Assembly: GCA_964403015.1 (NCBI GenBank)
Contig: CAYOEJ010000035.1
Span: 1-16,790, forward strand
Length of the DNA stretch: 16,790 nt
Direction: 5' to 3'
From: CAYOEJ01 sp964403015
GTDB lineage: Bacteria > Actinomycetota > Actinomycetes > Actinomycetales > Actinomycetaceae
Positions 7,421 through 14,657 of the stretch are shown piece after piece. Both the position numbers and the translations under genes were made by a program. The notes under the pieces were generated by a model. It did no database searches and had not been told where the DNA came from. It was given only the letters and a program-made list of their open reading frames with translations. How positions within the stretch are numbered: the first letter of the stretch is position 1; each line of letters begins with the position of its first letter.

Positions 7421-8455
7421 ATGAATCTTCATGAGCTTCCCATGATCATTTTTACGGTGACCGCTCAGATGTGTGTGGGCGCGTTTATTATTCTTGGCGT
7501 GCTCCAACTATGGCTGTCAGCCAAGACCGACAGGCGTACCGTGGACCGGCTGACTGTCCCGATTTTGTATGTGATTGGTCCGGCCTTGATTCTTGGCCTG
7601 ATCGCCTCGATGTTCCACATGAACGACGTGATGAACGTCCTCAACGTCTTCCGTAACGTAGGCACGTCCTGGCTCTCGCGTGAGATCGTGTTCGGCATAT
7701 TGTTTGCCGGGGCCGGTTTCTTATTCGTCTTGATGCAATGGTTCCGGATCGGTTCGACCACGATCCGTCAGATCATGGGACTAATCGCTGCCGTGTTCGG
7801 TATCGGCCTGATCATCTGCATGTCCATGATCTACATGTCGTTGACCACCGTTCCGGCATGGAACACGTGGGTAGTCATGTTCCACTTCTTCGCTACCGCC
7901 ATCATGCTCGGCGCACTAGCCGTGGCCGCTGGCCAGATGGCCACCACCATGATCCGCCATAACCGGGCACGCTCAAAGACCTCCGCACCCGTCGAGGTCC
8001 CTGAGCGCACCGAGACCGCCGCGGGTGGATCGAGCTCGTTGGCTACCAAGTTGCGTGTGCGTGAGACTGCCACCGAGATCAACGAACCTTCTACTGAAGA
8101 AGAATGGCGCCTGACCACCACCATGGTCCGTGGCCTAGCGATCACCGCCGCGATCATAGGTGTGTTGATCTTGATCACCTACATCATCCACATCCTTGAC
8201 CTGGCCACAGGCACCGCGACAGCCCAGCAGTCGGCTGAAGCATTCATGGGTGGCTTCTTCGTGGTCCGCCTGATCCTGCTCGGCCTGGCAGCTGTGATCT
8301 TGGCCGTGTTCATCTACCGCACCGCCGGCATCGCCGTACGTGAGAACCCCGCACCCCTAGCATGGATCGTCATCGGCGCCTTCCTCCTGGCCTTCGCCAG
8401 CGAAATGATGGGCCGCTCCCTGCACTACGACTCCATGACACGAATCGGAATCTAA
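7421..8455 (+). CDS. dmsC: DmsC-type membrane anchor subunit, copy 2
   Basis: Menaquinol-oxidising membrane anchor of the second reductase. The 344 residues have eight hydrophobic segments, the first five at about 8-32, 44-66, 86-107, 116-139 and 150-176, the last three from about 236 to the end. Conserved WLSREIVFGILFAG and terminal EMMGRSLHYDSM blocks are shared with copy 1. Between segments 5 and 6 lies a hydrophilic linker of about 53 residues (181-233), shorter than the ~94 of copy 1 but still longer than in E. coli DmsC. The ATG is 2 bases after the dmsB stop with the embedded AAGGAG. It ends the second dms operon and is followed within 25 bases by a strong terminator. Confidence 0.93.
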   Translation: MNLHELPMIIFTVTAQMCVGAFIILGVLQLWLSAKTDRRTVDRLTVPILYVIGPALILGLIASMFHMNDVMNVLNVFRNVGTSWLSREIVFGILFAGAGFLFVLMQWFRIGSTTIRQIMGLIAAVFGIGLIICMSMIYMSLTTVPAWNTWVVMFHFFATAIMLGALAVAAGQMATTMIRHNRARSKTSAPVEVPERTETAAGGSSSLATKLRVRETATEINEPSTEEEWRLTTTMVRGLAITAAIIGVLILITYIIHILDLATGTATAQQSAEAFMGGFFVVRLILLGLAAVILAVFIYRTAGIAVRENPAPLAWIVIGAFLLAFASEMMGRSLHYDSMTRIGI

Positions 8456-8477
8456 TACCCCTACTCGGCACAATTCT

Positions 8478-8520
8478 CCGTGGGACACCGATAGATGGCG
8501 GTGTCCCACGGTTCTTTTTA
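8478..8520 (+). terminator. Rho-independent terminator of the second dms operon
   Basis: Perfect 13-bp stem CCGTGGGACACCG (8478-8490), 8-base loop, CGGTGTCCCACGG (8499-8511), then TTCTTTTTA. GC-rich stem plus U-tract on the plus strand, 22 bases after the dmsC stop: a textbook intrinsic terminator. Confidence 0.92.
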
Positions 8521-8571
8521 CGCGAGCTCGCAGCCACAGCCACGACCGTCGAGAGCACTCCAATTTCCCCC

Positions 8572-8606
8572 GATGTCGGTGCGGGTTCGATACTCGCACC
8601 GACATC
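8572..8606. promoter_or_regulatory. 12-bp inverted repeat, probable operator of the peptidase gene
   Basis: GATGTCGGTGCG (8572-8583), 11-base centre, CGCACCGACATC (8595-8606), a perfect dyad. Its right arm ends 4 bases before the TACAAT -10 box of the downstream gene and its centre holds the likely -35 region, so a bound repressor would block the promoter. No T-run follows, and an efficient terminator already lies 50 bases upstream, so a second terminator is less likely. The cognate regulator is not in the window. Confidence 0.55.
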
Positions 8607-8616
8607 TCTCTACAAT
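8586..8616 (+). promoter_or_regulatory. Predicted promoter of the prolyl-oligopeptidase gene, likely giving a leaderless mRNA
   Basis: TACAAT at 8611-8616 matches a -10 box in five of six positions and ends 6 bases before the ATG, so transcription would begin at or next to the start codon. TTCGAT at 8586-8591 is a weak -35 candidate at a 19-base spacing. No Shine-Dalgarno sequence precedes the ATG, which agrees with leaderless translation, common in actinobacteria. Confidence 0.5.
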
Positions 8617-8622
8617 GAATAC

Positions 8623-10692
8623 ATGACTGATCCTTACCTGCACCTTGAAGATCTCAATGACGCCAATCTCGAATGGGCCAACGAGCAGTCCGAAAAGACT
8701 CTGACAACATTCGGGGGTGCGGATTTCGAGTCTCGCCGCGCAGACCTCTACGACATCCTTGCGGCCAAGGATCAGCTGGTCCTCGCAGCCAAGCGTGGGG
8801 ATTACGTTTACAACTTCCACACCGACGGCGACTATCCGCGCGGTCTTTGGCGCCGCGCCAAGTGGGACGACTACACGCAGTACCGCGACGCGGACTCTGA
8901 GCCCGAGTGGGAGATTCTGCTCGACATCGGTGCACTTGGTGAGGCCGAGGGCGAATCCTGGGTGTTCGGCGGCGCTTCGGTCCGCTACCCGGACTACGAA
9001 CGCGCGCTTGTCTCGCTTCACCCCGGAGGCTCTGACACAAACGTTGTTCGCGAGTTCGACCTTGCTTCCAAAGAGTTTGTTTCTGAGGACGACGCCGGCT
9101 TCGTCAAGCCCAATTCGAAAGGTTCGATGAGTTGGGTTGACGCCGATACCGTCATCATCGGCGCCGACTTCGGCGAGGGGACGATGACCGAATCGGGCTA
9201 TCCCATGACAGCTCGCCTGTGGAAGCGCGGCACGGACATCGCCGATGCCCCGGTCATTATCGAGGGCGAGTACAAGGACGTCGCGGCCGGCGCCTACTAC
9301 GACCACACCAAGGGCTTCGAGAAGCTCATCGCCTACCGCGGCACCGATTTCCGCACCACTGCTATGTGGGCTGTGGACCGCGAAACACTCGAACTTACCG
9401 AGATTCTGCTCCCTCGCTCAGCCAATGTTGGCTCCGTGCGCGATTGGGCGATTCTTGAACTCCGCCACGACTGGGAACTCGGAAGTACCACCTTCACGGC
9501 GGGCTCACTACTCGCGGTTCGTTACGAGCACGCGCTTAGCGGCCCGACCGCGGACCAAGTCCACGTGGTCTACGAGCCCACACCGTCGTCGTCGTTACTG
9601 GGAATGACCGAAGTCCACACGGGCATCGTGTTTACCACCCTCGATAACGTCGAAACTCGCGTGTTCTTCGCGAAGGAATCCGACGACGCCGATTCGGCAA
9701 CGCCGTGGACAGTCACGGAGCTTGATCCACAGGTTTCAGACTTCAATATCGTCGATATTTCTGCTGTGGAGAGCGAAGTTTCCGACGACGTTTGGGTAGT
9801 GACCTCCGGTTTCCTCACGCCGACGACCCTTCTACACGGATCCGTATCCGGTGATGGTCTGGACATCACCGAGCTGCGCCAGGCTCCCGAGCGTTTCTCT
9901 TCCGAAGGGCTCGAAGTGGCGCAGCGTTGGGCAACCTCGAAGGACGGAACGAAGGTGCCGTATTTCGTCGTCGGCCCAAAGGAAGCGCTGGAAGGCAAGA
10001 CGCCCACGCGAACCCTCCTCGACGGATACGGCGGTTTCGAGGTGCCGCGCTTGCCCTCCTATATTTCCACCTACGGCAAGGTGTGGCTCGAGCAAGGCTA
10101 CGTCTATGCCCTGTCAAACATTCGTGGTGGTGGCGAGTTTGGACCTGCGTGGCACCAAGCCGCGCTCAAGGAAAACCGCAACAAGGCCTACGAGGATCAT
10201 GCGGCGGTTGCGGCGGATCTCGTGGCCTCCGGTATTACGACTGTCGAGCAGCTCGCGGCAACGGGTGGCTCCAACGGCGGTCTCCTCATGGGCAACATGT
10301 ACACCACCTACCCTGAGCATTTCGGCGCGATCATTTGCCGTGTACCGCTACTCGACATGAAGCGCTACTCGCACCTGCTCGCTGGGGCGTCGTGGGTCGG
10401 AGAGTACGGCGATCCTGACACGGACGATTGGTCCTACATGGAGCAGTACTCGGCCTATCACAACGTGGGCGATGGCCCGCATCCGCCGATCCTCATCACC
10501 ACGTCCACCCGGGACGACCGCGTCCACCCTGGTCACGCACGCAAGTTCCACTCGCTCTTGGCCGACAAGGGCCTTGAGACGCACTACTACGAGAACACCG
10601 AAGGTGGCCACGCAGGAGCGGCTGACATCAAACAGACGGCTCTCGTCAATGCCCTCATGTTCAGCTTCTTGGATGAGAAGTTAGCCGACTAG
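8623..10692 (+). CDS. Prolyl oligopeptidase family (S9A) serine peptidase
   Basis: Cytoplasmic serine peptidase of the prolyl-oligopeptidase family, acting on short peptides. The 689 residues begin DPYLHLEDL, like the N-terminal part of S9A enzymes, followed by a long beta-rich (propeller) region to about residue 430 and a C-terminal alpha/beta hydrolase domain. Catalytic triad seen: nucleophile S550 in TGGSNGGLL, Asp in RDDRVHP (D631/D632) and H663 in EGGHAGA. GYGGFE and LSNIRGGGEFG before the nucleophile are typical of the oxyanion/substrate region. No signal peptide or membrane segment. The frame is open 87 codons further upstream, to within dmsC, but the ATG at 8623 is chosen because the upstream part crosses the dmsC end, terminator and promoter, and because similarity starts there. 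Oligopeptidase B-like or acylaminoacyl specificity cannot be excluded. Confidence 0.9.
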   Translation: MTDPYLHLEDLNDANLEWANEQSEKTLTTFGGADFESRRADLYDILAAKDQLVLAAKRGDYVYNFHTDGDYPRGLWRRAKWDDYTQYRDADSEPEWEILLDIGALGEAEGESWVFGGASVRYPDYERALVSLHPGGSDTNVVREFDLASKEFVSEDDAGFVKPNSKGSMSWVDADTVIIGADFGEGTMTESGYPMTARLWKRGTDIADAPVIIEGEYKDVAAGAYYDHTKGFEKLIAYRGTDFRTTAMWAVDRETLELTEILLPRSANVGSVRDWAILELRHDWELGSTTFTAGSLLAVRYEHALSGPTADQVHVVYEPTPSSSLLGMTEVHTGIVFTTLDNVETRVFFAKESDDADSATPWTVTELDPQVSDFNIVDISAVESEVSDDVWVVTSGFLTPTTLLHGSVSGDGLDITELRQAPERFSSEGLEVAQRWATSKDGTKVPYFVVGPKEALEGKTPTRTLLDGYGGFEVPRLPSYISTYGKVWLEQGYVYALSNIRGGGEFGPAWHQAALKENRNKAYEDHAAVAADLVASGITTVEQLAATGGSNGGLLMGNMYTTYPEHFGAIICRVPLLDMKRYSHLLAGASWVGEYGDPDTDDWSYMEQYSAYHNVGDGPHPPILITTSTRDDRVHPGHARKFHSLLADKGLETHYYENTEGGHAGAADIKQTALVNALMFSFLDEKLAD

Positions 10693-10700
10693 AACCTCCC

Positions 10701-10738
10701 GCTCCCGCACGTATCCAAAGGCGGATACCCACGGGAGC
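10701..10738 (+). terminator. Hairpin after the peptidase gene, weak or atypical terminator
   Basis: GCTCCCG (10701-10707) pairs with CGGGAGC (10732-10738), and GTATCC (10711-10716) with GGATAC (10723-10728), separated by a symmetric 3x3 internal loop. It starts 8 bases after the stop. No U-tract follows, so it may be a poor terminator or an mRNA-stabilising hairpin. This 79-bp spacer must also hold any promoter for the chaperone gene; none is obvious. Confidence 0.5.
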
Positions 10739-10771
10739 AACAACCCATAACAGCAACGAAAGAAGCACATC

Positions 10772-11407
10772 GTGAACGAAGATCAGCTCGACGCTCTCGC
10801 GGCAGCGTTCCTCGCCCTTGGCCGCCTCCATCTGGCGCCACCGAGCAAAGACACGCTCTCGCAGCTAGAGCAGATGTATGCGGACTGGCCCTTACCGGTA
10901 ACCGGAGACACTGCCGTCGGCCTCAGCGAATGGCAGGAGTCCTTCGCGGCACAGGAGGACGTCAAGACCATCGCCCGCGATCTCGACCTACTCTACGGCC
11001 GCACGGCAACCGCAAAGGTCGCGCCCTACGAGTCGGTCCACCGCAATCGCGATGGTCTCGTCTTCGACGAGGAGACGCTGCAGGTACGCGAAGAGTACCG
11101 TCAGCTCGGCTTTGAAGCTCCCAATCTCCACCGCGAACCCGACGACCACATTGGCCTCGAATTCGATTTCATCGCGCAGGTCATCATTCGTTCGCTCACC
11201 GCCACCGAGAACGACGCGAAGAACGACGCCGAGCGGTACATTGCCGTGGTGTGGCGCTTCTACACTGATCACGTAGGTGCGTGGGCTCCCCAGATGCTTC
11301 GCAAGGCTCACGATGCCGCTGAGACCAAGTACATCAAGGGTCTGCAGTCGCTGTCGATTGGCGCTCTGGAGTACCTCGTGGAGGCCCTCGGGATCGAGAC
11401 AGCGTAG
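10772..11407 (+). CDS. dmsD: TorD/DmsD-family molecular chaperone for Tat-exported molybdoenzyme
   Basis: Cytoplasmic all-helical chaperone that binds the Tat signal of a molybdoenzyme (here presumably DmsA) and holds export until the cofactor is loaded. The 211 residues match the family length and show its marks: PYESVHRNRDGLVFDEET (residues 85 on, like the YESV segment of TorD/NarJ proteins), VREEYRQLGFE, and the signature EPDDHIGLEFDFI (from residue 122), the acidic-His motif of the family. It starts at GTG 10772 with AGAAG 6 bases upstream. It is separated from the two dms operons by the peptidase gene and followed 12 bp later by glucokinase, so the latter two are probably co-transcribed. 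It is the only such chaperone in the window and may serve both DmsA copies. The partner is inferred from neighbourhood. Confidence 0.85.
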   Translation: MNEDQLDALAAAFLALGRLHLAPPSKDTLSQLEQMYADWPLPVTGDTAVGLSEWQESFAAQEDVKTIARDLDLLYGRTATAKVAPYESVHRNRDGLVFDEETLQVREEYRQLGFEAPNLHREPDDHIGLEFDFIAQVIIRSLTATENDAKNDAERYIAVVWRFYTDHVGAWAPQMLRKAHDAAETKYIKGLQSLSIGALEYLVEALGIETA

Positions 11408-11419
11408 TAAGGTAGTGCC

Positions 11420-12364
11420 ATGAGTCTGACTATCGGCGTTGATGTGGGCGGCACCAAGATTGCCGCCGGTGTGGTTGATGACAAGGGTGAAATCCTGGCG
11501 ATGGTTCGCAAGCCGACGCCGGCAGATGACGCCGCCTCGGTCCTGAACTCCATCACGGAAGCGATCGAGGAGCTCCGCCTCGCTCACGACATCTCGGCGA
11601 TCGGCGTGGGCGCACCGGGGTTCATCGACAATTCGCGTTCAACCATTATTTTCGCGCCAAACATCAAGTGGCGAAACGAGCCGCTCGCGATGAAACTCTC
11701 GACTGCTACCGGCCTGCCTGTCGTTCTTGAAAATGACGCCAACGCTGCCGCTTGGGGCGAGTTTAAGTACGGCGCAGCACGTGGGCGTACATCGGTTGCC
11801 GTGGTGACCGTGGGAACCGGCATCGGTGGTGGCATCGTGGACGACGGGCATTTGCTTCGTGGGTCATTCGGCTTTGCTGGCGAGATCGGGCACATCAACA
11901 TGGTGCCCGACGGCCACCTGTGCGGATGCGGTGAAAACGGCTGCTGGGAAATGTATTCGTCAGGCAATGCCCTCGTGCGACTCGCGAAAGAACGTGCGAA
12001 GAAGTCACCGGCTATAAGCCCGCGGCTGCTCGAACTGGCCGGCGGTAACTACAAGGCGATCAACGGTCTCATGGTCACCCAGGCCGCTCAAGATGGCGAT
12101 CCCGGGGCGATTGAGTGCTTCAACGAGATCGGCAAGTGGCTGGGCCAAGGCATGGCAGACCTCGCAGCCGTCATGGACCCTGAGGTCTTCGTCCTCGCCG
12201 GCGGTGTCTCTGAGGCTGGCAGCATCCTGCTCAACCCCGCACGCACCGCATTTGAGCTGCGCCTCACCGCACGCACGTACCGGCCTCTGCCGCCCATCCT
12301 GCTGGCGCAGCTCGGTAACGACGCCGGAATCATCGGAGCTGCAGACCTCGCCCGAACCATCTGA
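11420..12364 (+). CDS. glk: ROK-family glucokinase
   Basis: Phosphorylates glucose with ATP (polyphosphate possible in some actinobacteria) to glucose-6-phosphate, feeding glycolysis. The 314 residues are typical length. Seen: phosphate-binding DVGGTK near residue 8, catalytic D106 in ENDANAAAWGE, GTGIGGGIV, the ROK zinc site with H158 (EIGH) and C168, C170, C175 (CGCGENGCWE), and the C-terminal LAGGVSEAG. The ATG has AAGG 7 bases upstream and lies 12 bp after the chaperone stop, so the two are likely one transcript ending at the hairpin at 12404-12438. A related sugar (N-acetylglucosamine or mannose) kinase role is possible, but the E(I)GH motif and overall sequence favour glucose. Confidence 0.92.
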   Translation: MSLTIGVDVGGTKIAAGVVDDKGEILAMVRKPTPADDAASVLNSITEAIEELRLAHDISAIGVGAPGFIDNSRSTIIFAPNIKWRNEPLAMKLSTATGLPVVLENDANAAAWGEFKYGAARGRTSVAVVTVGTGIGGGIVDDGHLLRGSFGFAGEIGHINMVPDGHLCGCGENGCWEMYSSGNALVRLAKERAKKSPAISPRLLELAGGNYKAINGLMVTQAAQDGDPGAIECFNEIGKWLGQGMADLAAVMDPEVFVLAGGVSEAGSILLNPARTAFELRLTARTYRPLPPILLAQLGNDAGIIGAADLARTI

Positions 12365-12403
12365 ACTAGGCCGGAAGATTCAAACTCAACAAGCATAAGA
12401 CAG

Positions 12404-12438
12404 ACGAAGACCGCGTATCTCAAATACGCGGTCTTCGT
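12404..12438. terminator. Bidirectional terminator between glucokinase (+) and cupin (-)
   Basis: Perfect 15-bp stem ACGAAGACCGCGTAT, loop CTCAA, ATACGCGGTCTTCGT. It lies between two converging genes (stops at 12364 and 12490). U-tracts are short on both sides (TTTAG on plus), but the stem is long and GC-rich. Confidence 0.85.
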
Positions 12439-12489
12439 TTAGTCACGTTCACCTGGCTGCTGTTGAGCTACCGGTGCCGACGGAGCTTC

Positions 12490-12921
12490 TTAGTCCTCTT
12501 CAGGATCCTTCTCGGCATCCTCGGCGGTCTCATGAACCGTTCCTGGCTTGTGATCTGGGCCGGCGTAAATCGTGTAGAGCTTGAGCGCCTCGTCACCCGT
12601 ATTGGTCACGTTGTGCCACATGCCCGCGGGGACGAAGATCGCGTCGTCGTCGCCCACCTTTGCCTCGAAGTCGAGGTTATCCTCGCTCGGACCCATCTGG
12701 CACAGGCCGCTACCGGCTTCGATACGCAAGAACTGGTCGATGCCCTCGTGCACCTCGAGCCCAATCTCCCCGCCAACCGGAATCGCCATCACGGTCATCT
12801 GAAGCTTCTCGCCGGTCCACATCGTCGTGCGGAAAGTATCGTTGTCGACCGTTTCCTTTTCCATGTCGATGACGTAAGGCTTCTTGCCCTGATCGTCGAA
12901 AACACCTGAGTACTTAGACAT
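12490..12921 (-). CDS. Single-domain cupin protein
   Basis: Small soluble beta-barrel protein of the cupin superfamily; substrate unknown. Of 143 residues, cupin motif 1 is seen as GGEIGLEVHEGIDQFLRIE (H58, E68) and motif 2 as GDDDAIFVPAGMWHNVTN (H103), matching G-X5-P-X-G-X2-H-X3-N with a slight length difference. The second His of the canonical HXH in motif 1 is replaced (HEG), as in many DQF-type cupins, so metal ligation may differ. The C-terminus is strongly acidic (AEDAEKDPEED). The start is decided by AAGGAG (12928-12933 on the plus strand as CTCCTT) 6 bases before the ATG. It faces glucokinase and shares a terminator with it. It is transcribed in the same direction as the MFS gene, 176 bp downstream of that gene's stop, so probably separately. 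Confidence 0.85.
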   Translation of the reverse strand: MSKYSGVFDDQGKKPYVIDMEKETVDNDTFRTTMWTGEKLQMTVMAIPVGGEIGLEVHEGIDQFLRIEAGSGLCQMGPSEDNLDFEAKVGDDDAIFVPAGMWHNVTNTGDEALKLYTIYAGPDHKPGTVHETAEDAEKDPEED

Positions 12922-13097
12922 TCATGACTCCTTTCAGGAAGTTCACTTAATTATCTCTCATGCGCTGGATCTTTTTCCTAGAATGGAGGCAAATTCGCTG
13001 TTGGATAAAAACGGTGTCGGCTCTGCTCGCCAGCTCAACCTCAGTTCCTAAGTCGCCGTCAGTTCTCGCGTTCGGCCCTCTGCTCGCGGGCTCACCG
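12922..13097 (-). other. Spacer between MFS stop and cupin start, with short imperfect repeats
   Basis: This 176-bp stretch carries the cupin Shine-Dalgarno and presumably its promoter (GATAAT on the minus strand near 12951-12956 is a -10 candidate without a clear -35). It holds two copies of CCGTCAGTTCTC (13056-13067 and 13095-13106, the second including the MFS stop codon) and two of CTCTGCTCGC (13021-13030, 13078-13087), suggesting local duplication of the end of the MFS gene. No gene is seen here. Confidence 0.4.
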
Positions 13098-14540
13098 TCA
13101 GTTCTCTGGCTCAGCCGGCGCCTGATACGGCTTGACGAAAATGATCCACATGAGCGCCGCGATGATCAAGATTGCGCCTGAGACTGCGAACGCCGCTCCA
13201 TAGCCGTAGAAATCGATGAGCAGACCGGCAACGATCGGGCCCATGATCTGTCCGAGATCACCGGACTGCTGGAAGAACGAAACGACTCGGCCGCCCTGGC
13301 GCGTGCCAACAATGTCTGCGACCGTTCCCTGCTGGGACGGCTGCACGAATCCAGACCCGAAGCCAGCCATCAGGCTGAGTCCGAGAATAAGGGCTGGCGA
13401 CGAAGCAAACCCGAGCGTCACCGTGAATAGACCTGACAGCAGCAGACCGAGAATAACAATCGGTCGCCTGCCGTAAACGTCACTCCAGTACCCCGCTCGC
13501 GCTAGCGCAATACCGTTGCCCACCGCGAAGACAGCGAGCGCGCCTCCCGGCAGCCACTCGGGCCCGGCAACAATCGATCCGGCGAGCAGCGGCACCACCG
13601 CGACTCGCACGCCCATGTTCGTCCAGCCCTGCGCAAACGCCGTCACAAGCACGATTCTGAATCGTGGGTCTTCAAACGCCTCGCGCACAGTTAATGGCTT
13701 GCCTGACTTGGGATCCTTCCGCTTACGGGCCTGCTCGGCCTGCTCCGAGTTTGGTTCGGCCTGCGCCAAGCTTGGTTCGTCGTGCGCAGCGGCTGATTCC
13801 GTATGCTTTGAGTGTCGCTCCGGATGGGCCGACGCCGATCCCCCTCGCCGCGCTTCGTCGGCAAGTCCAAGCTCACCAGCCCGACGTCGTCGTTCACGCG
13901 CTTCTTCCCTGTGCCACAAATCGCTGATGCGATAGGTCTGATGCGGGACCGCCGGGATCATCTTTCCAACGATCAAGGTGGCAATCACGAGCATCCCCGC
14001 ATAAATGACGAACGGCCAGCGGTAGCCGAATGGGGCAAGCAGTGCGCCAACAGCGGGACCGGCAATGTTGCCGATCAAGAAACCCGCGCCATAGGCAGCC
14101 GATGCTCGCCCGCGAGCGTGCGGCGGCGCAAGCTGGATGATGAGCGACATGGCTGCAACGGTGAAGGTCACCGAACCCACACCGCCGATGGCTCTGAAGA
14201 CGAGGAGTTGCCAATACTCTTGGGAAAGCGCGCTCAGCAGTGATGACAGCGCAACGATCACGATGCCCGTCATGTACATATTGCGTTCGCCAAACCGTTG
14301 GGAGAGGCGACCCGAGACTGGAGCAAACGTGAGCCTCATGAAGGCGAACGCAGAGACGACGATGGTGGCCGCCGTCGTCGTCACGTCGAAGGTCTTTGCA
14401 AACTGCGGTAGAACGGGCGCAACTATGCCATAGCCGAGCGCGATACAAACCGCTGCGGCAACGAGTACCCATATTTCGCGGGGCAGGCGCGCGGGAGACT
14501 TAGACACAATGAATGGTTTATCAGACACAGTGAGCAACAC
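13098..14540 (-). CDS. MFS transporter, drug:H+ antiporter-like, with long central loop
   Basis: Proton-driven exporter of the major facilitator superfamily; substrate unknown. About 480 residues with two six-helix halves. Motif A appears after helix 2 (GRLSQRFGERN) and its counterpart in the second half (GYWSDVYGRRP); helix 5 has the antiporter motif C region (GFLIGNIAGPAVGALL), which favours export. Between helices 6 and 7 is an unusually long hydrophilic loop of about 90 residues (roughly 205-300), rich in Glu, Ala, Arg and Ser with partly repeated LAQAEPNSEQAEQA. The start is uncertain: GTG 14540 gives the longest form, but GTG 14528 (VSDKPF) and a later GTG (VSKSPA) are in frame, and none has a clear Shine-Dalgarno. 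Divergent from the stress-protein gene with 117 bp between them. Confidence 0.88.
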   Translation of the reverse strand: MLLTVSDKPFIVSKSPARLPREIWVLVAAAVCIALGYGIVAPVLPQFAKTFDVTTTAATIVVSAFAFMRLTFAPVSGRLSQRFGERNMYMTGIVIVALSSLLSALSQEYWQLLVFRAIGGVGSVTFTVAAMSLIIQLAPPHARGRASAAYGAGFLIGNIAGPAVGALLAPFGYRWPFVIYAGMLVIATLIVGKMIPAVPHQTYRISDLWHREEARERRRRAGELGLADEARRGGSASAHPERHSKHTESAAAHDEPSLAQAEPNSEQAEQARKRKDPKSGKPLTVREAFEDPRFRIVLVTAFAQGWTNMGVRVAVVPLLAGSIVAGPEWLPGGALAVFAVGNGIALARAGYWSDVYGRRPIVILGLLLSGLFTVTLGFASSPALILGLSLMAGFGSGFVQPSQQGTVADIVGTRQGGRVVSFFQQSGDLGQIMGPIVAGLLIDFYGYGAAFAVSGAILIIAALMWIIFVKPYQAPAEPEN

Positions 14541-14575
14541 TCAATCGGCAAACTCACACTTGCCACACCACAAAA

Positions 14576-14595
14576 TTCAGGTTCCTTTCAGGTTC
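14576..14595. promoter_or_regulatory. 9-bp direct repeat with 11-bp period in the divergent promoter region
   Basis: TTCAGGTTC occurs at 14576-14584 and 14587-14595, i.e. one helical turn apart on the same DNA face, within the 117-bp spacer between two divergent genes. Direct repeats spaced 11 bp are the usual form of sites for OmpR/PhoB-family response regulators. A possible -10 (TATTAA, 14615-14620) for the plus-strand gene follows. No regulator is encoded here. Confidence 0.35.
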
Positions 14596-14657
14596 GTAAA
14601 ATAGTTTAAGAATGTATTAAATTCCGCACCAATACTTTTGAGAAAGAAGATGATTGT

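Noticed and set aside
8362..8622. Upstream extension of the peptidase by 87 codons
   Set aside because: The extension overlaps the end of dmsC and runs through the terminator and promoter; the extra residues look non-coding, and family similarity begins at ATG 8623.
12463..12909. Plus-strand open frame opposite the cupin gene
   Set aside because: Antisense shadow. The minus-strand frame has a strong AAGGAG, cupin motifs and a proper start.
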